Shown here one piece after another: positions 8,221 through 15,917 of a stretch of DNA of 64,000 nucleotides (its first letter is position 1; each line of letters starts with the position of its first letter). The notes under the pieces are model-generated. The model was not told where the DNA came from. It saw only the letters and a list, made by a program, of their open reading frames with translations, and searched no databases. The stretch lies in assembly GCA_001295775.1 (NCBI GenBank), contig LJIA01000007.1:1-64000 (forward strand). The letters run 5' to 3'. This stretch comes from a beta proteobacterium AAP99 (GTDB taxonomy: Bacteria; Pseudomonadota; Gammaproteobacteria; Burkholderiales; Burkholderiaceae_C). The position numbers were made by a program, and so were the translations under genes.

Positions 8221-9741
8221 ATGAACCTCAAACGCTTTGTCGCCAAATCCAGCCGTGAGGCACTCAATCAGGTCCGACTCGAATTCGGTGATGACGCCGT
8301 CATCATCTCGAACAAGAGCGCGCCCGGCGGGGTCGAAGTCCTCGCCATGCCCTCGGCTGATGTAGATGCGATCAGCCCGCCGCCTTCGGCACCTGCAGCC
8401 AAGTCCGCGGGCGCACCCGCCGGCCGTGCCGCTGCGCCGCGTGCATCGGCCGCTGCAAAGCCCGCTGGTGCCGCCGCGTCTGCTGCCGCGAGCCGAAGCA
8501 AGGCCATACCGAACAACCTGCCTGCCCAGGTGGAAGAGGATCTCGCGCAGCTCGAGATGAGCACCTTGTCCTTCCAGGACTACGTGCGTCAGCGCTTGAT
8601 GAACAAGCGTGCCCAGAACCAGGAGCAGCAGATGGCACCGCCTGCTCAGGCCGCGCGACCTGCAGTCGTGCCGCCGCGTGTCGCAGCGCCCGTGAACGCG
8701 GCGATGGCCGCGCCCGCAGCCGCAGTTGCCCCGCAGGCAGGGACGGTCATGCCCAGCTTGAGCATGCCGGGTACATCAGCGTCCGAACCCATGCTCGCCG
8801 GCGAGCTGCGTGCCATGCGCAGCCTGATCCAGGAGCAGCTCTCCCTCATGACACTCATGGACGGCGCGCGTCGCCAGCCGGCCCAAGGCAAGGCCATGCG
8901 TCTGCTCGCCGGCGCCGGCTTCTCGCCGATGCTGACGCGCGAGATCGCCCAGCGCGTGCCGCAGCACGTGGATGAGTCCCAGGTGGAAAGCTGGCTGCTT
9001 GACCTGCTGGCGCGCAACCTCAAATGCGATGAAGCGGATCCGCTGGGCGCGTTCGCCGAAGGCGGCATCTTCGCGCTCGTCGGCCCCACCGGCGTGGGCA
9101 AGACCACCACCGCCGCCAAGATCGCGGCCCAGTTCGCGATGCGCCACGGCGCCCATGAGGTCGGCCTGATCACAGTCGACACCTATCGCATGGCAGCCCA
9201 TGAACATCTGCGCGGCTTCGGCCGTCTGATTGGTGTGCCGGTGTATGCCGCTGCCGATGCCACTGCGCTGGCCGATCTGTTGTCGCTGCTGTCCTCCAAG
9301 AAGCTGGTGATCGTGGACACGGTCGGTGTCGGTCAGCGCGATGAGCGCGTCAAGGATCTGCTGGGCATGCTGGCCCACCCGCGCATGCAGCGCGTAACTG
9401 TGCTGAATGCCAGCGCACAGCCCGAGACCCTGGACGACGTCGTGCGTGCCTATGGCACCGCGAGCCATCGCGGTGTGATCCTGTCCAAGATCGACGAGTC
9501 CGTGAAGCTCGGACCGACGCTGGATGTCTGCCTGCGCCACAAGCTCAGCATCGCAGGCCTGACCAACGGCCAGCGCGTGCCGGAAGACTGGCACCCTGCG
9601 CACCGCGCCATGCTGGCGCACAAGGCGCTCAAGCATCAGTCGCAAGGCGCATTCTCGATGCTCGAAGGCGACATCGGCCTGTCGATGGGCCTGGCTGTGG
9701 CGTCCGGTCAGGGCGCGCAGGGGGGCTATCTGCATGCGTGA
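8221..9741 (+). CDS. flhF: Flagellar placement GTPase FlhF
   Basis: FlhF is an SRP-type GTPase that marks the site of a polar flagellum. The 506-aa protein has a conserved N-terminal module (MNLKRFVAKSSREAL), a low-complexity Ala/Pro linker (about 60-190), and an NG domain with P-loop GPTGVGKT at 288-295, DTYRMAAHEHL, the G3 element DTVGVG at 366-371 in place of the usual DTAGR, and SKIDES at 422-427. Presence of flhF suggests polar flagellation, although flhDC is more typical of peritrichous species. flhG overlaps its last 8 nt, indicating translational coupling. Confidence 0.94.
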   Translation: MNLKRFVAKSSREALNQVRLEFGDDAVIISNKSAPGGVEVLAMPSADVDAISPPPSAPAAKSAGAPAGRAAAPRASAAAKPAGAAASAAASRSKAIPNNLPAQVEEDLAQLEMSTLSFQDYVRQRLMNKRAQNQEQQMAPPAQAARPAVVPPRVAAPVNAAMAAPAAAVAPQAGTVMPSLSMPGTSASEPMLAGELRAMRSLIQEQLSLMTLMDGARRQPAQGKAMRLLAGAGFSPMLTREIAQRVPQHVDESQVESWLLDLLARNLKCDEADPLGAFAEGGIFALVGPTGVGKTTTAAKIAAQFAMRHGAHEVGLITVDTYRMAAHEHLRGFGRLIGVPVYAAADATALADLLSLLSSKKLVIVDTVGVGQRDERVKDLLGMLAHPRMQRVTVLNASAQPETLDDVVRAYGTASHRGVILSKIDESVKLGPTLDVCLRHKLSIAGLTNGQRVPEDWHPAHRAMLAHKALKHQSQGAFSMLEGDIGLSMGLAVASGQGAQGGYLHA

Positions 9742-10438
9742 CATCGGCCGAGGCGGACTGTCCCGCCGGATGGATCAGGCCCTGGGCCTGAAGCAGATGT
9801 TCGGCGTGCGCGACACTCTGGTGGTTCCGGTGCTGGCACCCATCCAGGACGAAGCGGCCGGCGAGGTGCTCGCCCAGCTGATGGCCGACTTGGAGCGCCT
9901 GGGCGAGCCCTGCACGCTGCTCGATGCCCGCAGCGCCCGGCATGTTGATGATCTTGCCCACCAGGTTCTGATGACCGCCGGCATGCTCGAGCGTGATCCG
10001 GGGCAGCGCACGGGTGAATTTGGCTCGCCTTTGTCCGGCTTATCGCTCGTTTTCGCCGTCATGGCCGATGCCAAGATTGCCGACATCCTAGCCCCCGATT
10101 CGGACTGCCTCGTGCTCGTGGACACGCACCCTGCCCGACTGACCCAGACCTACGCCGCTGCCAAGAGGCTCATGCAGGCGCGCCCCGACGTGCGCCAGCA
10201 GCTGATCGCCTACGGCGGCAGCCTGAACATGGCTGCACGCGGCGGCGCACGTGTGGGTTCGTTGCTGACGCAGGTGGCGCCGGCAGGTGGCGCGCTCTCC
10301 GGTGGTCGCTCCGCCCTGCTGGGCTGCCACGCGCCGCGCGAGGGCTTGGTTCAGCAGGTGGCTGAACGGCTGCTTGCACTCTCCTTTGCGGTTCTGCCGC
10401 AACCTGCAGTCGCGACGCCCTCCGGCGCACTGCACTGA
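9734..10438 (+). CDS. flhG: FlhG/FleN-like protein lacking the ATPase P-loop
   Basis: By position (between flhF and fliA, overlapping flhF by 8 nt) this 234-aa protein is FlhG, the MinD-type partner that controls flagellar number. Residues 14-20 read DQALGLK, matching the DQAxGLR activator helix that stimulates FlhF GTPase. Yet there is no KGGxGKT Walker A motif; the segment where it should be reads LVVPVLAPIQDEAAGEV. Later VLVDTHPARLTQTYAAAKRL aligns with the MinD-fold strand that normally carries Walker B and the membrane-side loop. It is also short (MinD-type FlhG about 270-300 aa). I infer a non-hydrolysing FlhF activator; the family assignment relies on context plus these two segments. 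Confidence 0.7.
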   Translation: MRDIGRGGLSRRMDQALGLKQMFGVRDTLVVPVLAPIQDEAAGEVLAQLMADLERLGEPCTLLDARSARHVDDLAHQVLMTAGMLERDPGQRTGEFGSPLSGLSLVFAVMADAKIADILAPDSDCLVLVDTHPARLTQTYAAAKRLMQARPDVRQQLIAYGGSLNMAARGGARVGSLLTQVAPAGGALSGGRSALLGCHAPREGLVQQVAERLLALSFAVLPQPAVATPSGALH

Positions 10439-10452
10439 ACGAAGGTCCAGCC

Positions 10453-11166
10453 ATGTACACCGCTACCGGACTTCACGACCGCGAGACCCAGCTCAAGAAG
10501 TACCAGCCCATGGTCCGGCGCCTGGCGCATCAGATGATCGCCAAACTGCCGGCCAACGTGGAGCTGGACGACATCGTGCAGGCCGGCATGATCGGCCTGA
10601 TGGATGCGCTGAGCCGCTACGAACTGGGCCATGGCACACAGTTCGAGACCTACGCCACGCAGCGCATCAAGGGCGCCATGCTCGACGAACTGCGCGCCGG
10701 CGACTGGCTGCCGCGCAGCGTGCGCAAGAGCCAGCGCCAGATCGAGCAGGCCATCCAGAAGGTGGAGCAGCGTACCCACCGCCAGGCACAGGAAGCCGAA
10801 ATCGCCAAGGAGCTCGGCCTGAGCCTGGACGAATACCGCGAGCAACTTTCCAACGCCCACGGCGCGCAGCTGTTCTATCTGGACGATCTGAGCGGTGATG
10901 ACGATGCCGAGGGCTTCCTCGATCGCCATGCGGTGGAGACCGCCGGCAGCCCGCTGGAGGCCCTGGCCGACGAGCGCTTCCGCGGCGCACTGGCCGGTGC
11001 CATCGACAGCCTGCCCGAGCGCGAGAAGAACGTCATGGGCATGTACTACGAGCACGACATGAACCTGCGCGAGATTGCCGCGGTGCTCGGCGTGACCGAG
11101 TCGCGCGTCTGCCAGATCCACAGCCAGGCCGTCGCCCGGCTGCGCACCAAGTTGTCCGCCTGGTAG
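10453..11166 (+). CDS. fliA: RNA polymerase sigma-28 factor FliA
   Basis: FliA directs RNA polymerase to late flagellar and chemotaxis promoters and is held by FlgM until the hook is complete. The 237-aa product has region 2 (VELDDIVQAGMIGLMDALSRY, TQFETYATQRIKGAMLDELR), a short region 3 and region 4 with the helix-turn-helix NLREIAAVLGVTESRVCQIHSQA near the C-terminus. Length matches E. coli FliA (239 aa). It is the last gene of the flhBAFG run and begins 14 nt after flhG. Its anti-sigma flgM is encoded at 13922-14260 in the same window. Confidence 0.97.
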   Translation: MYTATGLHDRETQLKKYQPMVRRLAHQMIAKLPANVELDDIVQAGMIGLMDALSRYELGHGTQFETYATQRIKGAMLDELRAGDWLPRSVRKSQRQIEQAIQKVEQRTHRQAQEAEIAKELGLSLDEYREQLSNAHGAQLFYLDDLSGDDDAEGFLDRHAVETAGSPLEALADERFRGALAGAIDSLPEREKNVMGMYYEHDMNLREIAAVLGVTESRVCQIHSQAVARLRTKLSAW

Positions 11167-11226
11167 ACGGTGCCCCGTCTGCCCGGTGATCAGGAACCGA
11201 ATACAGTCAACACACAAGGAGTCATC

Positions 11227-12588
11227 GTGTCCCTGAGCTTCAAGCTTCTCATGTTCCGCCGCGAGGCCAAGCCGGCCCCCGATGCGCCCGCAGAGCCCGC
11301 GCTGCGCAACGACGATACGCTTGCCATGAAGGCGGTGCATGCCTTCGCCTCCAAGGCGGGCGGTCTGGGCAAGGAGTCGGCCCAGCTGGCCGGCGCCATT
11401 GATGATCTGGCTGCGATGGCCGAGCGTCAGGCCGCTGACTTCCAGCGCGTTGTAGCCCGAGTCGAATCCATGGTGGCTGCCAACCGCGCCATCACCCAGG
11501 CCACGCAAGGCAGCGCTGCTGCGGTGGATCACGCCAGAACCGCCGTGGGGAAAGTGGCCGACGGTGTGGGCGGGGTGGTGGACACCCTGCGCGAAGTCGC
11601 TGGCGCAGCGCACAACATCACCCAGATTGCGCTGCAGACGCGCCTGGTCGCGTTCAACGCCAGCGTGGAAGCCAAGCGAGCCGGTGAGGCCGGCCGCGGC
11701 TTCTCCGTGGTGGCCGATGCCGTCAAGGATCTCGCCGCCAAGGTGGAGGAATCCAGCAAGCTCATCATGAGCACGGTCACGCAGCTGGACACGCGCATCG
11801 AGGCCCTGTCGGCCGAGATCCGCGCCGATGCGGGCAAGCCCAGCGCCTTCCAGAAGGCCCTGCAGAACATCGAGGCCGGCGTACAGAGCGTCAGTACGGC
11901 TGCCGAACAAAATCTTGCCGAGTGCGCAGCCGTCAGCCGGGATGTCTCGCAACTCAGCGGCGAGGTCGATCACACCTCGCGTTCCCTGCGCGCGGCCAGC
12001 ACGCGTACCCAGGGCTTCCTGCAGCTGTCCGAGTCACTCATCGAGACCACGGCCGAATGCGGCGTGCAGACCGAAGACACGCCCTACATCAACGCCGCGC
12101 GTGACGTGGCCGCCAAGATCACCGCGCAGATGGAAGAGGCTGTCGCCTCCGGCCGGCTGAGCATGGCACAGCTGTTTGACGACAAGTACCAGCCGGTGGC
12201 GGGGACCAATCCGCAGCAGGTCACCACGGCCTTCACCGGCTTCACGGACGACATCCTGCCCGCACACCAGGAGCCCATGCTGCAGTTGTCCGACAAGGTG
12301 GTGTTCTGCGCCGCCGTGGACCGCAACGGCTACCTGCCCACGCACAACCGCAAGTTCAGCCAGCCCCAGGGCAGCGATCCGGTGTGGAACACGGCCAACT
12401 GCCGCAACCGCCGCATCTTCAATGACCGCACCGGCCTGGCCGCTGCGCGCAACACGCGCCCCTTCCTGCTGCAGACCTACCGGCGCGACATGGGGGGTGG
12501 CAACTTCGTGCTCATGAAGGATCTGTCTGTGCCCATCGTCATCCAAGGCAAGCACTGGGGTGCCATTCGTCTGGCCTACAAGTTCTGA
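11227..12588 (+). CDS. Soluble chemoreceptor-like protein with C-terminal sensor domain
   Basis: This 453-aa protein has no convincing membrane helix. Its first half (about 45-270) resembles an MCP signalling domain; the hairpin tip reads FNASVEAKRAGEAGRGFSVV, a divergent form of the usual [20 protein letters not shown]. The second half (about 290-453) is a Cache/PAS-like sensory module with VDRNGYLPTHNRKFSQP and CRNRRIFNDRTG, seen in many proteobacterial receptors. Domain order is thus signalling first, sensor last. I chose the GTG at 11227 because AAGGAG lies 6 nt ahead; a GTG at 11170 lacks a ribosome site. It follows fliA by 60 nt and ends at a strong terminator. Ligand unknown. Confidence 0.8.
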   Translation: MSLSFKLLMFRREAKPAPDAPAEPALRNDDTLAMKAVHAFASKAGGLGKESAQLAGAIDDLAAMAERQAADFQRVVARVESMVAANRAITQATQGSAAAVDHARTAVGKVADGVGGVVDTLREVAGAAHNITQIALQTRLVAFNASVEAKRAGEAGRGFSVVADAVKDLAAKVEESSKLIMSTVTQLDTRIEALSAEIRADAGKPSAFQKALQNIEAGVQSVSTAAEQNLAECAAVSRDVSQLSGEVDHTSRSLRAASTRTQGFLQLSESLIETTAECGVQTEDTPYINAARDVAAKITAQMEEAVASGRLSMAQLFDDKYQPVAGTNPQQVTTAFTGFTDDILPAHQEPMLQLSDKVVFCAAVDRNGYLPTHNRKFSQPQGSDPVWNTANCRNRRIFNDRTGLAAARNTRPFLLQTYRRDMGGGNFVLMKDLSVPIVIQGKHWGAIRLAYKF

Positions 12589-12622
12589 GACGCGCGCGCT
12601 GATCAGGCGCACTCCAAAAAGC

Positions 12623-12661
12623 ACAAGGCCCGCCGGCTTGCACCGGCGGGCCTTGTTGCTT
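12623..12661. terminator. Bidirectional terminator
   Basis: A 14-bp perfect stem, ACAAGGCCCGCCGG (12623-12636) with CCGGCGGGCCTTGT (12643-12656), flanked on the left by AAAAA (T-run for the minus strand) and on the right by TGCTTCT. It lies between the plus-strand chemoreceptor-like gene and the convergent minus-strand gene at 12694. Confidence 0.85.
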
Positions 12662-12693
12662 CTGGCCGCAACGAGTTCCTGGACGCTCGCTGC

Positions 12694-12963
12694 TTATGAG
12701 TTGCGGTCTGCTGCGGCAGCTGCAACCTGCGTGGTGGCGCGGGCAGCGGCCACTTCAGCCTTGCTGGCCGTCACGGTCACGGTATCGAGGGCGATCACGG
12801 GCTGCTCGTTCAGAAGAGCAGAGCGGCTGGCCACCACCGTGACCGTGTCGAGCTTCACGACATTCGCTTCAACCTTGGGGGCCGGCACGGCTGCGAAGGC
12901 AGCGGCACAGAAGGCGGCAGAGACGAGGGCGAAGACTTGGGCGCGGGCGGTGGTGGTGTTCAT
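12694..12963 (-). CDS. Small secreted protein with two TonB-box-like motifs
   Basis: An 89-aa product with an AAGGAG ribosome site 8 nt before the ATG. Residues 1-25 look like a signal peptide (hydrophobic FALVSAAFCAAAFAA, cleavage near AAFA-AVP). The mature part contains LDTVTVVASR (38-47) and LDTVTVTASK (59-68), which closely match TonB boxes at the N-terminus of TonB-dependent receptors (for example DTLVVTA in BtuB). No barrel or plug follows; the protein simply ends in an alanine-rich tail. It may be a free-standing TonB ligand, or the remnant of a receptor gene. I do not know a characterised homologue. Confidence 0.6.
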   Translation of the reverse strand: MNTTTARAQVFALVSAAFCAAAFAAVPAPKVEANVVKLDTVTVVASRSALLNEQPVIALDTVTVTASKAEVAAARATTQVAAAAADRNS

Positions 12964-13154
12964 GATCGGGCTCCTTGGGTTCGTTGCGATCGACGTGTTG
13001 TGTGTGTCGATGGAGTGCATTGTGGGCAAGGCCCTTCGATCACGCAGCCGCATTGCGATGAGCTGCGGAATCGGCGACGCGAGCCGCAAAAACTCGGCGG
13101 GTTTCTGCGCACGGGGGTGGCAGGTGTTCCGCGCCTTCGAGTCAACTTTGATCA

Positions 13155-13308
13155 GGCTTTTCGCTTGTCCCATGCGGCTTTCCAGCCACTTTGGCCTGAA
13201 GAGGCGCATGGATACTGGGCTCAGCCCTTCCGGACAATGAAGGTCGAGCATTCATGCGCCTTTCCAAGGCAAATCGGCTGAAGAATGGCTCCAGACAAGC
13301 GGAAAGCC
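13155..13308. repeat. Facing pair of the dispersed CTTTCCGCTTGTC repeat
   Basis: A plus-strand copy starts at GGCTTTTCGCTTGTCC (13155-13170) and a minus-strand copy starts at GGCTTTCCGCTTGTC (13308-13294). Both run inward through a TTTGgCcTgaAGAGGCGCATG segment, so GGCGCATG (13203-13210) and CATGCGCC (13253-13260) face each other. The pair fills much of the 427-bp gap 12964-13390, which has no gene that I can support. Confidence 0.7.
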
Positions 13309-13340
13309 CTGCGGAGCAGCTATTCGGGCGCGGCAAAGCA

Positions 13341-13366
13341 ATCAGGCCCCGCGAACGGAGCCTGAT
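13341..13366 (-). terminator. Probable terminator after flgMN
   Basis: On the minus strand ATCAGGC-TCCG pairs with CGGG-GCCTGAT around a TTCG loop (forward arms 13341-13347 and 13360-13366), followed by TGCTTTG. The stem is strong but the U-tract is short. It lies 25 nt past the stop of the flgN-like gene. Confidence 0.5.
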
Positions 13367-13390
13367 GCGGCTTGGAAGTGAGCGCGGGCG

Positions 13391-13816
13391 TCAGGCGACG
13401 CCGAGCGAGCGGCTGCCGGTGTTGCGCTGGACGTTGCCGCCGGCGTCATAGCTGGGCGGCGTGGGGGCGACGTTGGCGGCCTGGACGAGGGCGTCCACGC
13501 GGCGGGTGGCGCCGGCGGCCAGGCGGGTGGCCAGGTCGCGGTTCTGCTCGAGTTGCTGGCGCAGCTCGGGCGGCATGGCGATCTGCACCTTGGTGGGCGA
13601 GGTGCCGATGGTGTTGCCGGCTTCGCGGATGGTGCGCGAAATGGCGGCGTTCACGGACTCGATGGCCCGCATGTCACCCGCGGCCAGGGCCTTGGACTGC
13701 TGGGCCGCAAGCACAGAAAGCTGCGACCAGAGCGCAGCTTGTGTGTTGGGTGGTGTCTCGGAGGCGGCTTTGGCAGCCATCGCCGAGGCGGTCTGGTTGG
13801 ACAGGTTGATGTTCAT
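13391..13816 (-). CDS. flgN: FlgN-like flagellar export chaperone
   Basis: FlgN escorts the hook-associated proteins FlgK and FlgL to the export gate. This 141-aa protein is called mainly by position, third after flgA and flgM on the minus strand, and by its mostly helical, glutamine- and alanine-rich composition (ALWSQLSVLAAQQSKALAAGD, ELRQQLEQNRDLATRLAAG). It has the family's usual length. The C-terminal 25 residues are proline/glycine-rich and probably disordered. Sequence similarity to FlgN is weak by eye, so a different small flagellar protein cannot be excluded. A GGGGGA run lies about 10 nt before the ATG. Confidence 0.65.
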   Translation of the reverse strand: MNINLSNQTASAMAAKAASETPPNTQAALWSQLSVLAAQQSKALAAGDMRAIESVNAAISRTIREAGNTIGTSPTKVQIAMPPELRQQLEQNRDLATRLAAGATRRVDALVQAANVAPTPPSYDAGGNVQRNTGSRSLGVA

Positions 13817-13921
13817 CTTGCGTCCCCCGCCTGCGAGTGTTCAGGGTGCACTCAGGGAAAGCTGTTTCGGGTCAACGTGGTTCAACAATCAAATTGGACG
13901 GGGCGTGCGTTGCGCCGTGGC

Positions 13922-14260
13922 TTACTTCTTGGACGCGTTGCCCGCGCCCATGAGGTCCATCGCGTTGGCGATCAGCTTGTCGGCGACCTTGGTGCTGTCG
14001 ACCTTGAAGCTGCCGTCGGCGATCTGGGCCTTGATGGCTTCGACCTTCTTGGCATCAAACGGGCCTTCGGCGCCGCCGGTCTGGCTCAGGCCGGCCACGC
14101 TGCTTTCGTACTTGACGCCTTCACTGCCGGCGACCTTGTCGACCGGCTGGTTGTTGGCGATGGCGCGCGTGCTGGAAGGAGCGCGCGCATCAGTGGCCCC
14201 GCTGGTCGCGCGGCTGGCGACATCGCCGACCCGTACGTCCTGACCGTTCTTGATTTGCAT
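13922..14260 (-). CDS. flgM: Anti-sigma-28 factor FlgM
   Basis: FlgM binds FliA until it is exported through the finished hook-basal body. The 112-aa product has a disordered N-terminal half and the hallmark C-terminal FliA-binding helices around FDAKKVEAIKAQIADGSFKV and KVADKLIANAMDLM. Family proteins are about 95-110 aa. It is separated by 232 nt from flgA and has a good sigma-28 promoter match of its own at 14354-14328, so, as in other species, it is likely made both from the flgA promoter and in a FliA-dependent way. Confidence 0.93.
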   Translation of the reverse strand: MQIKNGQDVRVGDVASRATSGATDARAPSSTRAIANNQPVDKVAGSEGVKYESSVAGLSQTGGAEGPFDAKKVEAIKAQIADGSFKVDSTKVADKLIANAMDLMGAGNASKK

Positions 14261-14327
14261 TTCTTGCTCCTACTTTCGCCCGCTATTTCCGGGATGGTGG
14301 GCCGACAGTTCGACCTGCTTAAGCCCA

Positions 14328-14354
14328 TTGTCGGTGCCGACGGAGAAAACTTTA
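14328..14354 (-). promoter_or_regulatory. Sigma-28 promoter for flgM
   Basis: On the minus strand TAAAGTTT (14354-14347) is followed by an 11-nt spacer and ACCGACAA (14335-14328). The -35 element and spacing equal the E. coli consensus TAAAGTTT-N11-GCCGATAA exactly; the -10 has two mismatches. The flgM ATG is 67 nt further down. This is the standard class-3 promoter position for flgM. Confidence 0.6.
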
Positions 14355-14492
14355 GTGTTCATCAGCGACTGTTTTGAGTGCCTGCTCGGGTGATTGCTAT
14401 GTTTCCAATCAAACACCCGACTGTTTGAGGCTTTGTTCATTAGATCGGCGCGCGGACGGCGGACTTGAGGCGGGCGCACCCGCAGTGAGGCC

Positions 14493-15215
14493 TCACAGCC
14501 GGACTTCCACGCTGCGGTCAGCACGCGCCGTGCCCATGATCACGCGGCCATTGTCCACGCGCACCCGCACCGGCTGGCCGGCGGCGGCGTTGTTCAGGGC
14601 CTGGCCTTCGCCGTTGACAGCAAAGCTCGCTCCGGCCACACGCACGCGCACGGGGTCGCCGGCGGCAATCACCTGGGCGGCGCGGAACATCTCGGCGCGC
14701 AGGCTCTGGCCGGGGGCGAGCGGCCGGGTCAGCGCCTGGTTGGCAATCTGCGCCAGATCCAGCACCGGGCTGCCTGGCTCCCGCGTCAGTTCAATCTCTT
14801 CCACGCGCACATCGGCCGGGCCGGGCAGGCTGCCGATTGCCAGAGGCACGGTGGTAACCAGCGCGGGGCCGAACACGCGCACGTTGATCGGCAGGCTCAC
14901 GCTCCAGCTGGCGCCGGCCGTGCAGCGGATGCCGATGGTGCCGCGGCCCCAGAGCCGGGCGCCGGGCGGGACGAAAGGCTCCATCTGGGCGCAGGGCGCC
15001 AGACGCAGGCGCGGGTCCAGCTGGCCGACCGACACATCCACCCGGCCGGCGTTGACGCGCTGGGCCTGGGCCAGGATGTATTGGGTGATGGCATCGGCGT
15101 TCACCACCGCGCCGCCGTCTGCGGCCGGTGCCTGTGCCAGCGCGCTGCTTGCGCACGCCAGGCCGAGCGCAGCGGCTGCGGCAGCGCGAAGGGCTCGGGC
15201 GAGGAAACGGGACAT
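14493..15215 (-). CDS. flgA: P-ring assembly chaperone FlgA
   Basis: FlgA acts in the periplasm to help FlgI polymerise into the P ring. From the ATG at 15215 the 240-aa product starts with a clear signal peptide (MSRFLARALRAAAAAALGLA, cleavage after SSALA). The C-terminal SAF-like domain carries the typical segments ALTRPLAPGQSLRAEMF, VIAAGDPVRVRVAG and GQPVRVRVDNGRVIMG. Two earlier in-frame ATGs (15227 and 15239) fall inside a palindrome and lack ribosome sites; the true start is uncertain by 4 to 8 residues. It is divergent from flgB and leads the flgAMN group. Confidence 0.92.
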   Translation of the reverse strand: MSRFLARALRAAAAAALGLACASSALAQAPAADGGAVVNADAITQYILAQAQRVNAGRVDVSVGQLDPRLRLAPCAQMEPFVPPGARLWGRGTIGIRCTAGASWSVSLPINVRVFGPALVTTVPLAIGSLPGPADVRVEEIELTREPGSPVLDLAQIANQALTRPLAPGQSLRAEMFRAAQVIAAGDPVRVRVAGASFAVNGEGQALNNAAAGQPVRVRVDNGRVIMGTARADRSVEVRL

Positions 15216-15222
15216 CTGTATG

Positions 15223-15264
15223 TGCATGGATTCATGCACTGAGAGCGCGCCAATGCGCTCTCAG
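15223..15264. promoter_or_regulatory. Two adjacent palindromes in the flgA/flgB divergent region
   Basis: TGCATG (15223-15228) pairs with CATGCA (15233-15238), and CTGAGAGCGC (15239-15248) pairs perfectly with GCGCTCTCAG (15255-15264). Both lie in the flgA leader, just upstream of the preferred flgA start. They could form an mRNA hairpin limiting flgA translation or be an operator for the divergent promoters. There is no U-tract. I found no confident FlhDC box or -10/-35 pair in 15265-15481. Confidence 0.45.
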
Positions 15265-15481
15265 GCCGATGCACAGTAGCCCGGCGACTGCGCAAACGCA
15301 GACGCAAAAAGCTGCCACAAGGCAGCGCTTTTCCTTCGATAGGCCGCCGCGGGCCGATCGAATAATCCCTGCATAGGTTGTCGGCCGAGGATCTGGAAGC
15401 TTGAGCCCCCGGATTTTGCAAAAGCCGAACACCCCCAAGAATTCCCCGAACGCGCCGTGTTTGGTGCAGCAGGAGCAGACC

Positions 15482-15904
15482 ATGTTTGATCGACTGACCC
15501 AGGGCCTGGACTACCACGCCACCGCACTGACGCTGCGCAGCCAGCGCCAGCAGGTCATCGCCTCGAACATCGCCAACGCCGACACCCCCGGCTTCAAGGC
15601 GCGCGATTTCCGCTTCACCGAGGCCATGCGTGCCGCGGTGGGCGCACAACCGGCTGGCTCCGCAGGCGGCGGCCAAGTTCTGGCCACGAACTCACGCCAC
15701 ATGAACGCCCAGGGCGAGACCGGCGCGCCCGGCAACCCGCAGCTGCTGTACCGCACCGCGGAACAGCCCTCGGCAGACAACAACTCGGTGGACATGAACC
15801 GCGAGCGCGCCAACTTCATGGACAACGCCATGCGCTACGAGGCCACGCTGCGCTTCATCAACGGCAACGTCCGCACCATGAACCTGGCCATCCAGGGTCA
15901 GTAA
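15482..15904 (+). CDS. flgB: Flagellar proximal rod protein FlgB
   Basis: FlgB is one of the four proximal rod subunits assembled through the export gate. The 140-aa product has the N-terminal rod/hook signature QVIASNIANADTPGFKARDF and the C-terminal helix MRYEATLRFINGNVRTMNLAI, both shared by axial proteins. I chose the ATG at 15482, which is preceded by CAGGAG; the open frame extends upstream but without a ribosome site. It is the first gene of the flgB-L operon, divergent from flgA. Confidence 0.96.
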   Translation: MFDRLTQGLDYHATALTLRSQRQQVIASNIANADTPGFKARDFRFTEAMRAAVGAQPAGSAGGGQVLATNSRHMNAQGETGAPGNPQLLYRTAEQPSADNNSVDMNRERANFMDNAMRYEATLRFINGNVRTMNLAIQGQ

Positions 15905-15917
15905 GGAGCACTCAGCC

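Noticed and set aside
9734-10438. Calling this gene a normal MinD-like ATPase
   Set aside because: The Walker A lysine motif is absent, so only a FlhG-like assignment by position and activator helix is supported.
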